Source: Larimichthys crocea
Taxonomy: Eukaryota > Chordata > Actinopteri > Sciaenidae
Reading direction: 5' to 3'
Assembly (NCBI RefSeq): GCF_000972845.2
Contig: NC_040033.1
Span: forward strand, 4,864,241-4,928,240
Length of the DNA: 64,000 nucleotides
The notes beneath the pieces are model-generated. The model did no database searches and had not been told where the DNA came from. It saw only the letters and a list, made by a program, of their open reading frames with translations. Position 1 is the first letter of the stretch. Each line of letters starts with the position of its first letter. Positions 13,001 to 27,100 of this stretch are shown piece by piece. Both the position numbers and the translations under genes were made by a program.

Positions 13001-16000
13001 CCAGAATCCAGTGAGGATTCTGGGTCATTAAAATCGTTGGCGCCAGTCATATTTTTTGAACAAAAGGTTGGATGGTAGGTTGCGAGCTAACGAGAGCAAA
13101 CTGGTTAACATGAAAACATATTAAAACAATGCTAATGGGCTCCCAGGATCTGAAGTGAATAAACCTTTTGTGCACCAAAACAGTGCTGCAGTAAACCATG
13201 AGTAGTACCATTCACACGGTTAGTAAAAGCTTCTGACATTTTAAAAAGACAAAAGACACATTTCCCCCAACAGATGCTGCGTTTCAGACCATGTTCTGAA
13301 GCTCTTACAAGAGGTTTTGTTTTGCCAAAATGCTGTTACAGCAGCTCCGGGATAATTGGACTTTTGGTAAGTGGGTGCTTACTGAGGGGATGATGCTGTG
13401 AGCCAGTTAACATTTACAAGTAATACCTCATCAGTGTATGCATACACTTCCACAAGTCTCTCAATCGCACACACACGTACACGCAATATGTTTGCACATC
13501 GATCATTGATGTGCTGCAAGCAATGGCAGGAAAGCAGAGAACGAACATGGGTTTTTAAATAAAGTTGGGGGGAAATACTGTCTTTTCAGGTCCCTTGGAT
13601 CTGATGGGACCACATGTTAATACCTGACCAGACCCTGAACCAGAACCAGACCCAGACCATGAACCAGACCATGAACCAGAGCCACTAAACCACTCTTCAA
13701 TCACCTGAAAACAGAAGCTAGTTTAAATGTTTATTATGACGGACAAGCTATTACCTACAATTAAAAGATGATGTATAAGTTACAACATGTTAACATGTTC
13801 AGTGTTGGGTCGCTCAAAGAAATCACTAATTATACTTAGAAACTTGTCCTGCTCGGGTCACAACCTGGTGTTTCTACAGATGTGTGGAAGAACTTCAATT
13901 CACGTGATATTTCTACTCGATGTGATGAAGGAGGAAAACTTACAGGCAGTCCAGGTTCACCATTTTCTCCATCTTTCCCGGGGGCTCCAGGAGGTCCAGG
14001 AAAGATGTCTTCGGATGGGGTTCCTGGGCGCCCTGGCTCTCCCGGTGGACCAGGAGGTCCTGGAGGCCCCTGATGGAAGGCAAGGCGAGATGTCTCAGTC
14101 ACACAGTGTTAAAATTTTAGAGAGAACATTGGGTTGCATCAGACGTTATGATCTAATGAGAAAACAATAAAAACTTCACTCACCCTAATAATCTCTGCAT
14201 CGCTATCGAAGTCTTCAAATCCTGACCCCTCCTGATGAAAACACACCAGCTGGTTAGTGTATGCCCGGATCCTTGATATTCCTTTCAGGATTCATAATTA
14301 CTTCTAAAACATAAATGCTTCAGCCATAAAATGAAATAATCACCACGGCAGGCATCAGTTGTTTCATTTTGGACCAAAATCTGTTTTTATAGTCTCATTT
14401 ATAAATATTACTGGTGCATTAAAAACAGCAGTGAAAACAACAGATGCAACACAATACACGGACTGTAGCTGTGACTTCACTAGAAAAAACAAATAAATGA
14501 TCAGAGTTTGTGGATGAAAGAACATAAATGGTTTCAGTTATTTGGGATTAATCTAGTACAAATTAAAAGCAACTGGATGACTCTAAAACTGGAAGGCCAG
14601 CTGCGTTATGTAACTGAGTATTAGTGCTGCATCTGCAAAACAAACCAGTTCAACTTTTATAAATAGCAAAGATAAATGTGCATATACAGACGAATATAAT
14701 AAAGTTGCATCGGTATGAAATATTATAGATTTCAGCTTTTTTAGAACAAGATCTCCGCTGAAGTCTAATATTACTCAACTTTAACCCGTGGCTGGACTTT
14801 AAAGATCTGAAACAACCTACCAGGAACATGGCAGACTTGCTAGGTCGACCTGGAAGTCCAGGTGGTCCTGGAGGACCTGGCAGTCCGACACCAGGATCAC
14901 CCTGCAGGGAGACAGCAGATGTCTTTATACTCTGGTTACTTATATGCTTTGAATATAAGCCAAAGTATTTACATTCTCACTATATTAATGTCCAGGTATC
15001 ATGATATTAAAAGAAAGGTGTCGTTTACCTTTTCTCCCTGGGAGCCAGGCTCTCCCTGGAGTCCTGGGAATCCTGGAACTCCAGTTGCTCCCTGGAAAAA
15101 ACACACACAAAAAAAGACAGTAACAGCTGTGCTCAATGCCACAGCAGAGGTCATGTAACACAGGTCGAGTGTAAGTAAGGAGTGATATCAGGAATGAGGC
15201 TCTGATGTTACTGCAGATCTGTGACCTAGATCTAGTGGTGAAGGTCTGTAAAGATCATTATTTAGTATCAGTAAATACGAGTGTAGCTCTCTGAATTAGT
15301 TGCCCCCAGAGAGACTAAAAAAACAACTCCCACGAGAAGGAACCTAGAAATCTACAAGACTGGAAAGACTTTACTTACTGGGACGCCAGTTTCACCTTTG
15401 CTTCCCTGGAGAAAAGACAAAAATAGAAAACCAGTCTATCTTTTCCTGTTAGCAGGACTGACCTCAACAACAGAATGTGCTCTAAATAGCTCTTTGGATG
15501 TTTAAAAGTTGAAATAAAAATAGAATATTTCAGATAAAACTCACAGGCTGTCCATCTTTCCCAGGAATTCCAGGTGGACCTGGACGTCCCTGTGGTCCTT
15601 GCGGACCTCGGGGTCCGGGCTCCCCTCCCTCGCCATCTCCCGAGGCTGTTCCTGGAGGGCCGGGTGGTCCTGGGGGACCGGAAGGACCTGGATCGCCACG
15701 TTCCCCTTTTTGTCCTTGAGACACCTGGCGGGACTAAACATAGCATAGACTCAGTGAGCGATTCATTCATTTATTCATCCACTGAGATATAACAAGTCAT
15801 AAAACCAACATTAACTAAAGGAAGGCCGCGGAAGTATTTTTGGCTTTGTTAGATTCCAGGTAAAGGAGCCAATGAGCAGTTATTATATAATTTCATCATC
15901 ATAATGTTGGTGACTCCAGCTTTCTTTGTGAGTTTTCCCAGTGAGCACAGAATGATGATGATGAAGTCTCTGTTAGGATTTCAGCTCAATGGTTGAGGTT

Positions 16001-18959
16001 TATTTTCACTTAATTAACACTTAATAAAGCAGTTTTTTATTTATATTGGACATTGGTTAACAGCCATACAGATACATGTATTACTAATATGTGATGTCTA
16101 AATTAGAAAGAAAATCACCACTTACAGTGTCAAGGACGGAGGCTGGAGCACTTGTTGGAAATGATTTTGCTGTAACAAAAACACACTGAATCAAATGCTG
16201 GTTGAGTTTTCGATAAAAGAGAATCACATGATATGAAACCTTGTTTAAAGGCAGGTCAGAGGACAGAAGGAGACAGGTCAGAGGACAGAAGGAGACAGGT
16301 CAGAGGACAGACGGAGACAGAGAAGGCTGCTTCTCTGTGAAGGACACATCGTCTCTTGCAGCACCATCTGCTGGCAAATTTTGGGAAATACAACCCAGGA
16401 GAAGGAACCTGGGTTTTCTATTACAGCATCACTTCTATGTCAGCACACACACCTAAAAGAAATGCTACCATGCACGTGTGTGAGACAAGTTTTTGGCTTC
16501 TGGCTGCCGTTTGTTGCCACCAGACGAAAGACAGATTTATTAAAATATGAATGTAAAAATAAGATTTGTGTTTTGTTTTTTTTCCCGTTACCTCTTCCTG
16601 TTGTTGTCGCCACCTCCTGTCCAGATGTCTCCATGTCTTCATCATCATTGTCGACTGGTGACATCTCCGTGGGTGGAGCTTGGACTGGACTGCTGTAAGT
16701 GGGGTCCTGGTCTGGGAAGGGCTAAAACCAAAAAAATGAGAAAAAGGTCAAATCCTGACAGAAACGTGAAAATGGAACGAAATGTAGGACGTGTTTTCGT
16801 CTTATAAGAAAATGTAAGAGGGTAGATTTTTTTTAAATGGCAAACAGGGCTCCCTCAAACATCAAATTCAAGGACTTTTCAGGCTTAATTCCCTTCAAAT
16901 TCAAGGACTCAATGCGGCACAGTTTGAGACATGGATTAAGGTTAAACACCGCAGAACATAAGTTAAAAAAAATCTTTTTTTGCAAGTCTAATTATGTCAT
17001 TAAAAAAAAACAACCTTCCAGGCCTTGATCTTTTCCCACCTCACATTCACAAACTCTCAAGGATTTCAAAGACCCGTGGGAAACGTATAAATGAGAATGA
17101 ACTAGCAAAGGTTCTGAGATGCATGATCTGAATGGAAATAATTAGTGTGGATGTGTTATTAATTCAACATTTGTTTATATAACTTATTAAACAAGCATGT
17201 GGAAAATAAGAGGATTAACTAGCTCCGTGTAAGAAATATTATTTCAACCTTTGACTTCTTGATGTATTCATAAGCAGAACTCTCATTATCTGTTAAGACC
17301 TGATAAAACAGATGGTAGGAAATGTTTTCTTTCAGACCAGCTCCAGCGTCAGACTCAAAGAAACATCGCACCAAGCTGACTCACAGCGCCGCGTTACATC
17401 AACATTATTTCTGCAATATTTTTTACACGATCTGCTGCCGCGGTGAAAAAAAAAAACGTCTTGACCTCAGGCCTCGCTGTCCTCTTTATGAATGATCCAT
17501 GGAAATGGATAGCAGTGAAAAAGCAATAAATCCTGACTTTCCTGCGTTGGATTCGTCTTCTGACTGTCCTGATGTGGCTGAGCAGGACATTTTTCAAATA
17601 GTTCAGAATTGGCTGGAGATGAGCTATCAAACATCTGGAAAACACAGCATGTTTCCATGAGTCCAGAGTCGAGGAGTATTTATTTTATATTATATTATTT
17701 TATTTTTAACCTCACTGCAAGATGATGAGCTGGCTCTTCCTCAGTTTGTATAGTGCTCTGTTTATAATGGGGTGGGGGTTGGCGGTGTTGGGGTTGCTGG
17801 GGTTGACTATAACTGTAAATGAGTCATTTGTGAGCACTGTCTTTGACTTTGGGTCCACTCTGAAATCATTTCACTCCAGTAAGATCAGCTGAAATGTGTC
17901 TTTCTTGTCATTCCTGAGGTTTGAAGTTGCTGAAGTCTTGGCCTGAATATCACTTTCCCACACGCTACACTGGAAGAACCTTGCTGTTGCACTCATCCGG
18001 CGATAGCTGACGGGTTCCTAGTTTGTGTTTGTGCATCTATTTCACGGCCGGGTCAGTGACTCTCTGCAGTTGATGCCGGTTGCCTGGCAATCTCAAGGTT
18101 ACCAGACTCGAATTCTGGAGCGAGCTGGGCTCCTGTAGCTGTTCCCCTGCTGCTTTCAGTCCTTCAGTTCACCCGAGGTTATCGGTACCAATCATCTACA
18201 GGACAAGTCTTATCAAACTAAAATAATCTCACAGTCCTTCCACCCCTGGCTCTCTTCTGTTGCTCTGTTGTATGCTTGTTTTCTTTTGCACAGAGCTGGC
18301 AGGGAGCAGCACATATCACCATGTTCCAGTCTCCACCAGGCCTGTGAGGACAAGACGCTGTGTGTTCTTTGGTTCGAGTCCAATCTGGCTAAAAGGCAAG
18401 GACGGAGGGATAGTGTGGTGTGTTTGAGTGTGTGTGTGTGTGTGTACACACCATGTTGTATTCTCTCTCTTCTACAATCTTCTTCACTTCGTCTCTTCCT
18501 TCCATGTCTTCATAAGCGTCATCACCACTGGCGTATCCAGAAGCCTGAGTGAAGAAATTAAAGCGTTTAAGCCATGATGAGACGTGATTGTGCCTCCGGG
18601 AAAGACAACATGCATGAAACTCTGACATTTGCATCATAGTTAGGATACAAAATGTATAAAATCTGGATTACAGGCGTAACTCTTGGAAAAACAGTTCATC
18701 CTAAAGGTGTTGGATGGGGCTGAGGTCAAAACCAGTCATATTCTTCCACCCCAAACTGGGAAACAATTTCATTATGGAGCTGGCTTTGCTATGTGGAAGC
18801 AAACTATTGTCTAAAACATCACTGTATGCCAATGCATTGTGATTTGCACTATCCAAGACCAAATCATTTTGTCCATATTTTCTACTGTAGTGAACTTTTT
18901 TTGCCACTAGATGGAGCAAAAGTTCTATGTTAGGGTGTTGTTTGTATTCTGACACAAGC

Positions 18960-18998
<39 letters not shown>

Positions 18999-21123
18999 CC
19001 ATAGCACGTCACATAAGGATCGTCCTCCTCACACTGGTCATCCGGGGCCGTGGGATCAGACTTGAGTACCAGCTGCTGGATGGAGCCCTGGAGAGAGAGA
19101 GGACGAAGACAGTCCCGTGTTATGCTCCGTGGTTAATTCAGCTCATTCTGTCCGTCATTACATTTTTAATCAGAGCTTAGTGTGTGTTTCCCACACACAC
19201 ACCAGCCACACACTGCGTCTTTCTTTCAGCATGACAGTTTATCTATCGCTCTCCCCCTCGTTACCCATCATCCAGCACATCTGTCAAACAAACATCTGGC
19301 AGAGAGACCGGTGTCTCACGCCCATGCAAACAACTTGATCTTAAAACACCGTACTACACTTTGGATGCTGTGCAAATTATACGAGCAAGAGTCACATTGA
19401 AACTTGATTTACATAATTTTAGTGGAACTGTACCAAAAAAAACAAACTTCCAAGTGTCTGTGAGTACACTGAGGGTCCAAGAGAACCATCGTTGGGCTCG
19501 GTAACAGCTGTCAGACATCGTGAAGTGTTAATACTTTGACACTGATGATACAGACAGTAGTGCATGGCCAACAGGCCAAGATTAATGGGTGGATGCTCCT
19601 TTATACAGAAGGTGAATGAGTGAATACCACTGATTTATTTACATTGTTTATTGTGTCATTTCACCTGCATGTTTCTAGGAAGACCTGTATGACGGGGAAC
19701 ATCATTTCCTTTGCATGGCTGGCGAGGTAAACCTGCTTGCATCATGATTACTTGGGACATAACTTAACTAGTTTGGGTGTAAAATCGTAACTATTGCAAG
19801 TGGCCAGTCAACGATCAAAGAAAGAGTTCCATTGTCGTCGTTCCTGTGCGCTTTCTGCTGTGTTTCTCCAATTATTTCACGTGGGTGAGCGTGTGCACAC
19901 ATGCAATTGTGACTGGAACTTTGAAATCTTGAGAGTCAGCGGGTCCGTCCTCTTATTAGATCAGTTCAATTTCAGTTTATTGATATTGAGTTCAGGCCAG
20001 AGGACAAACCCCTGTTTTCAATGGAATGAAGCACAGTCTATGAAATTTAATGATAGTGAAGGAGTGAGAAATGGAGAGAGAGAGAGAGAGAGTGGGTGGA
20101 TGTGAGTCGGGGTAGCAACCAAATGAGACACATGTGTTTGTGCAGTAAACAACACATCTGAAATAAACAAAGAATGCGCCACGCAAACGTTTCCACTCCT
20201 CTCAGACGTCGCCGTTTGTGAACTCCCCTCCGTAACGCGAGCCACGACAACGCGGACGAAAGATCGAAGCGGTCAGCTCGTTCGACTTTCTGAATCGTAT
20301 GAATGTAAACACTCTGAAGGCGGTGGGAGGGTTTGTCAGTGTCAGGCTGTTTGAGTGACACACACACCAACATGCATGCATGCACACAATTAAAAGGGAG
20401 GTAGGGGATCTTTAAGAGGTCATATAGCTGAAAGTGAAATCACATTGTGGGGACTGAGCTTTCATCTGGGGACCCAGTGAACCATTTATTTTAGATTTGG
20501 GACTTGACTTTTCGTTACGCGGTGGAATTATTCTTAGAATAGGTTAAGGTAGTCGTAGCTTCTTTCATACGTCGTTTAAGGTTCTTCCTGCATCATCGCT
20601 GCTCCGTTTAATAAACGTGGTTAATAAGTATGAGCTGTCCGGATGGTTAGACCAGTAGAGCATCTCTGTTTCTGGCCATGAGAAAACACAATTGGCCCCG
20701 TGTGGAGGGCGAGTCATCAGAATCTGGAGCAACACTTCTGGCTTCGGGGTTTAGTCAAACTATTCGGAACTTAAATAAGCTCTGTGTGAGAACCGAGGTG
20801 ACCCAGGACTGGGTGAGGTCTGACTTTGAGACGTATAAACTAAAGTCTGCTGTTTCTAATAAGGCGTCTTAATTCTGTAAATGCATCCCTGTGGAGAAAT
20901 TCTGAATGGTTGCTACGCTTGTAATCACTTTGTTAGAGGCCGTGTTGGATATGAATGAAGGCTGTTTGCAGTGTGGTCAGTGTTTTCAGATGTTAGGGAT
21001 GGCTGAGGCAGAGGTTACGTACTTCTACGGTACTGTTCTGTGTCTGCTGGTACTGGCATGAGCCATGTTGAGGAAAGTGTTGTTGCCAAAGCAACAGAGA
21101 GCAGGACTGTTGTGCTGCTGCTG

Positions 21124-21164
<41 letters not shown>

Positions 21165-24100
21165 CGTCACACATGCAGCTGAGGTCAGTGCACTTTTAAA
21201 TGATTTTAAAAAGGAACTATGACACATCATTTTACTACGCTTACAAATGACGTCGGATAACATGCTGAGAGACTCTTTTTTTGCCACAAGGTGTCACTAG
21301 TTAATTTCATTTTAACAACACGGACCAAGACTTGTGGAGGATGGTGTAAAGTGGTGGATTAGGTAGAGAGACCTCTGCATGTTTTCACTGTTCAGCCATG
21401 CAAAACTGTTCAAATACTACCTTTGGAAAAGGACATAAACCCCAAAATCTGCACCTTTAACGGGGCAATACTTCTATTTTTTGGGGGGAATAAAAGTTGA
21501 CACTGTGAGAAAACCATGTCTACATGCGGCATTTATATAGCTCAGAAAGTTCATGCAGAATCTGTTGCAAGAAACACTCTACACACTTGCACACATCATG
21601 GACATAAACATACTTGACTTGTGTTTTTCTTCAGTGTTATGGGTAAGAAAACACATTCAACAGCTGAGGGAGGATCAGAAAACTCATATTGTTTTGCACA
21701 TGGTTTGCCGTATCTTTGTGCCTGTTTTTTTTATTTCTCTCGCACGTGCAGATGCTGCCAGACACACACAAACGTGTGTTTTAGTAAGCAGAAATAAGTG
21801 AATAGTGTGTGTGTGGGGGGGATATTTTCGTACGTTTGTTTGCATGTGTGCGATCATGTGAAGCTGTGCGTGAGTCTACTACTGCAGAGCGCTACTACTT
21901 GTGCTGTGTGCCGCGTTACTGCTCGCCCCGGGAGAAGAGGACAGATCTTCTCTGACGGAGCTGCCAGTTCAAACAGCGAACAGCTGGAAAACCACAGTCA
22001 CTACTGGTCCTCTTTGTCTGAGAGGGGAGGAAACAGGGAGAAGGAGAGGGGAGGGAGGATGGAGCTCATTGGCAAGAGATAGAAGAGCTACAGAGAACCT
22101 GATGTCACACAGCTTATGATGGCTGTACTAAAGGAAAAGTGGACCAGTGGACTCTTAAGTCACTAAGACCGGCTCACAATCAGTCAGGTGCTGCAGGTTA
22201 TGAGTGTTTAGGGAAGAAATGCAAAGACAATGAGCTTTGAAAAGAATAATTTGATGGCAGAGGTGAGTGAATGAAGGAAACCGCTGGCCTGCAAATTCTT
22301 TCTCATAGTGGTTTTGTTTGAGATGAATTGCTACTTTAACAAAGATAGATCTAAATGAATTTTGTTCCCATGCACCTTTGACAGAAAGTCATTGGCCAAA
22401 GACTTGTGGGATATAATAATACATTTTATCTTCATTACAAATTACACTAAACTGAACTGTGATACTCGAGAGACAACAACCTCCTGATATCTTTGTGTCC
22501 CTGCCAACCCACAAAGCCACTGACAAGTCAATACAAATCATACTGAGTCCAAAATATCAACCGGTCATATTAAGGGGTCACTTTCCCTCTAGAACAAACA
22601 CAGATTTGAAATGATGGCAACATGAAATGATTCTGACCGCCTCGGCATTAATACCCACGTCAGTGTTGGTTTGAAACCTCTGTAGGTGAGAGACCAGTTT
22701 GAGAAATTAAAGAAAATGGACTCCCCTTCGAGACCCCAAAAAAACCCTGAATAAACACATTTTCTCCCTGCTTGGCTTGACGGATTTCTTTAAAACTCTC
22801 CTCAGATTTCTCTAATAAAAGCTTAACGAGAGCGAGAGAAAGCTTGGCTATGAGAACTTCTTTTCACTGTCCTGGACGCAAAACATCTTGCAGTTTATCC
22901 GTCACATGGAGCTTACATAACTGGAAATCAGATGAGAATGAGGAGGACAAAGGTTGCAATGCAGCACTGGAGGTTTTTTGAAGGTCACGGGTCATGGATT
23001 TTTCTAGATTAGGCACGGGACACGAGTTGATCTATGTGGCGTGTTTTACAACGCGTGCTTCACTCTTTTCTTATTAAAATAAACACTTTCATAACGCCTT
23101 GGACGAGATTCAGATTCAACATCTTGATTAAGAGTGAAAACTGAGATACATAACTCTGTTTGCTTATCTGATAGGAACATGTTCTCCCAAATATTAAACC
23201 CGAACTTCAAAATATCGGGTTTAAGAGTTTGTGTATGTTGTAAACACATTATACTGTATAAGAAGTCAACATTTACTTAAGAAGTCTTCTGGGTGAAAGT
23301 CCCGTGTTTGTTTGACCTATCCTTCCACCCCACCTCCTTCGAATGTGGACTTCTTTGTCTTTCTCCTACGTCAACTGACTTCGACAACACCTCAAACCAT
23401 CCAGCTGCACGGATCCAGTCCAGACAAGATGCCAAAGAAGGGGTACCTACAGAGTCATATTTTGAAGCGTAGGGCCACTAAGTGGCAGCATTTGACGCAC
23501 ATTGGATTGGATGTTATTCCCTTTACACTAAACTATTTTCTCCTCATCATCCCTCCTGTTGCACTGGGACAAACGCAGCCCTTTTTTTTTGTTGGGAGCC
23601 GCAAAACAGCAAATCATAGCTGATTGGAAGGAAAGCGCCCAGAACATTTACTGGTTTCGTTTCTTTTACAAGAGCGCCGAGAGCAGAACACGGCATCGCA
23701 TGCGTTACTACCGCTTCTCCTGGACGGGATCGCTCATCACACTCCCTCATTATAACCACACAGGGGTATTTTTAACAACAATTACACAGGAGTCAAACCT
23801 CCACCTCTTGCGTCCTCACTATTGTTTGAATCTGCTCGTTTTAATTAGAGAATTGGCTTCTGCGCTCACAGTTGCACTCGGCGTAAGTCATTCAAGATGA
23901 GAGATCAGCTATATTCCAAACAATGTAAATCACATACAGCTTTGTTATTTATGAGCTCTCGCAGGATAGAACAGAGCTCATAAACACATGCACTCATTCA
24001 TTCTTTGTCCCCTGTGGCGGTCATAAAGCTGCCAACAACCGACTATTGTGTTCATGCCTCAAATGTAAAATAGGCAACGTCCCAAACGCCACGTTTGTTT

Positions 24101-27100
24101 TCTGCAACCAGAAATGTATTTGACATCTATTGTCATCGCACTGATCCAAACCTCGCTGATATTTACACAGAACAGGAAACTCTTTAAGAGATGATCATGT
24201 GCACAGACAGAGGAGTACGCAATAGTATCATCCAGACTCACCACAAACCTCGCCAGGCCCGTACCCCCGGCGTTCCCCACGAAGATGCCCGAGCTGGCCT
24301 CAAAGGTCAAAGGCTGAGGGCTCCTGCTGAAGGCAACTCGGTGGTACTCCTCACAGTCCATGTAGAGACGCACCTGAGGGACGAGGACACACACTTATTT
24401 CTAATCTATAACTCTTAGAATAGAAAAAGAACATCTGTGTTCTTCCCTGCAGTTACAAAAAAAAAAGTGACACCTGAAAGTGACTGAAACCTTCTGACTT
24501 TGGCGACGTCTCTTGGCTCAGTTTAAGTCTAATTTTCCTGAACAAAGACGTATTGCATTAGAATGCTATTAAAGTCTTATTGTCAATAAATGCCATAAAA
24601 AATAAGAATAAAAATCAACAAAGTTGTCCGTGCATCCAAAGGCTGATCTATCTCGTTCCTCTGTGCCAGAACTATTAAAAACACATCAGTGAGCCACACT
24701 GTTGGACGGGGTATCGTTATATTTGCATTATGTTTGGGTAACATTACATTAAACACAGGCGCACAGTTTAATTTGAGTCAATCCTACATAATTCATATCG
24801 TCCCACTACTGTAAAGGTGCAGCGAATCAGTGTCTAAATAGTTCACCAAAAATATATTATTTACACTCGCTTGTTTGAGTAATTAGTCTGTTTTACTCGA
24901 TTATTTAGCCAAACATAACATAACAAACATAAATCAGAAGAAAAACAATGTTCAAACATGATCATGATTTCTTGGCGTTGAAATCCAGATGAACACAGCA
25001 CACCCACCTCTGCTCCCTGTACAGTCAGGGTAAACCTCGCCCATCTTCCTGTCAGGTCGCCCATTTTGAAAGAAGCTGCTTCCTGGGTCCCGCTTGTTGT
25101 CCCCGGGTCGGTGTAATACAGTATGATTCTCTGGGAACCGTCCTCTACCTCGGACAACGCAACACCCAAGTGTACGATCTTGCAAGAAGAAATCAAGAGA
25201 TGTAGAAAATCGTTACTCACTTTGTTTCTTTACATGAAAAAAGCCACAGGTGAGTTGGAGGTAAATTCACCTTTTGGTAAGCATCTGTAATGGCGAACAG
25301 CACACCGCCACGCCGCGTGGTAGGTTTAGCCGTGACCGTGAGTGCGAAGTCATTGTAGAACGGGTCGGGGATGAAAGACTTTGTGAGGCGGCCAACGTTG
25401 GCGTCCGGGCCGAAGCTGTACGCCGGGTAACCCTCAAAACCTGTGACGAAGGAGACGGACGGAGGAAGGGGGACGCCGATCAACTCAGTCAGGTCCAAGT
25501 CTCCCTGAGAACCGCGCTCTGCAGAAAAAAAAAGGACAAAACCATGTAAGAGGACGGGAAAAGGAAAAATATTTCTCATGCAACAAAGTGCAACATTGCT
25601 GAAAATGTCAAACAAAGGAGGCAGAAGAAGACTGATCGCTGCCATATGGAAACAACATGGTGTCACGGGTTAAACTGAACAGCACTGGTGCATTTCATGA
25701 CTTCGCTGTCTACTGGTGCCAAACACATCTTTTATCCCAGCCACCGAAATCAGTTTATTAACGATGTGTGACGAATCCTGTTTGTGTGGGAGCACCTGCA
25801 GCCAGATCTCCCCTTTAGCCGTCTTCTGAAGTCGAGTGAAAATCTGAATTTCTGAATGAATTATCTTTCCTATAGGCCGACATATCTGGGTTCAAAGGTC
25901 AGAGAGGAAAGGTGCCTTCAAGCACCGGTTTTGCCATTCGTCAGGCAGCCTGTGTTCGGCGACATGCACCACTTAAAAGATGTTAAATATTCACCTAACT
26001 TAAGTATTTTTTAATAGATTTTTGCCCCTTATATTCCCAAATAGTCTAAATTCGTAGTTGGCGTCAGCCCAGATGAAACATAATGAAGCTTTGTTGTGTA
26101 GTGAGTCGTTAGCTCCGGGTTTGATGGGTACTTAGAAATGACAGGGCACCCGATCCATAGAAAAAAACGCTGACGGGGTGGTCTACAGCTCATTTTTGCT
26201 CATTTTGGAGCCCCACAGTGGGTCAGAGGACTACGACGTTATCCTGGAAATTAAAATATTCCACAGGACAGACTGTAGGAGTTATAACTTTTCAGTAATC
26301 CTGAATATAAACCTTATTTATATGAATTCATTAAGCACAGATCTTCTCCCTGAGCACTGAGGATTGACACCATCTGGGGAGGTTTCAACTATTCTTGCTG
26401 GATATTTCACAGTTTGACAAAATATCAGATACGCCCCATAAAGTTTGCCAAGAGGGTGAGAAGGCCCTTCCATCTGTCTAAAGCCCCCACCCATCATCAT
26501 CATCATCATCATCCCATTCTGTAAACTTGCCATTACTGTACGCACGGCTGAATGCACACACATCTAATCCTCTCTCCCACAGACACGCGAGCACTTTGTG
26601 AATGCCCACCTACCACAACATCTCCTTTCCAACCCCCCTCCTGCTCCCTCTCTCTGTTAGACACACACCTGGTTCTCCTTAGTGGGAAGACCCCTGGAAC
26701 AATCGTCTGTTCTTTTAGAGCTGTATGGGCAGCGGGGTATAGAGGCGTGGGCATCTGGAAGGCATTAGGTTAGACTAATACACGCGTGCTGCGCAGTGGC
26801 AGCTCCTGTAAATTAGGCTTACCACGCGCCCTGTGTGTGTGTGTGTGTGTGAAGAAGTGACAGTCAAAAAGAGACAGACTGACACCGAAAGTGCAAACAA
26901 CAAGACTTCCATTAATTGGATTGAAACCTCTGCGGATTGTTGCAACTAAAACACAACAAAGAAGAGCAACTCACTCATTCTGCCGTACGAGCTCCACTGT
27001 AGCTGAGTACTGTAACTAAGCTGGATTACAGCATAGAGCTGCTTCTGTTCAAACATGGTCTCTGGGATAGTTTGAAAAAAGAAATATTTGTTTTAGCCAC

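Noticed and set aside
17467..17658. Minus-strand open frame after a good acceptor ([15 protein letters not shown]...) as another col15a1 linker exon
   Set aside because: It runs into a stop before the nearest usable donor, and the weak internal GTCAGG donor gives a phase that does not fit the phase-0 neighbours.
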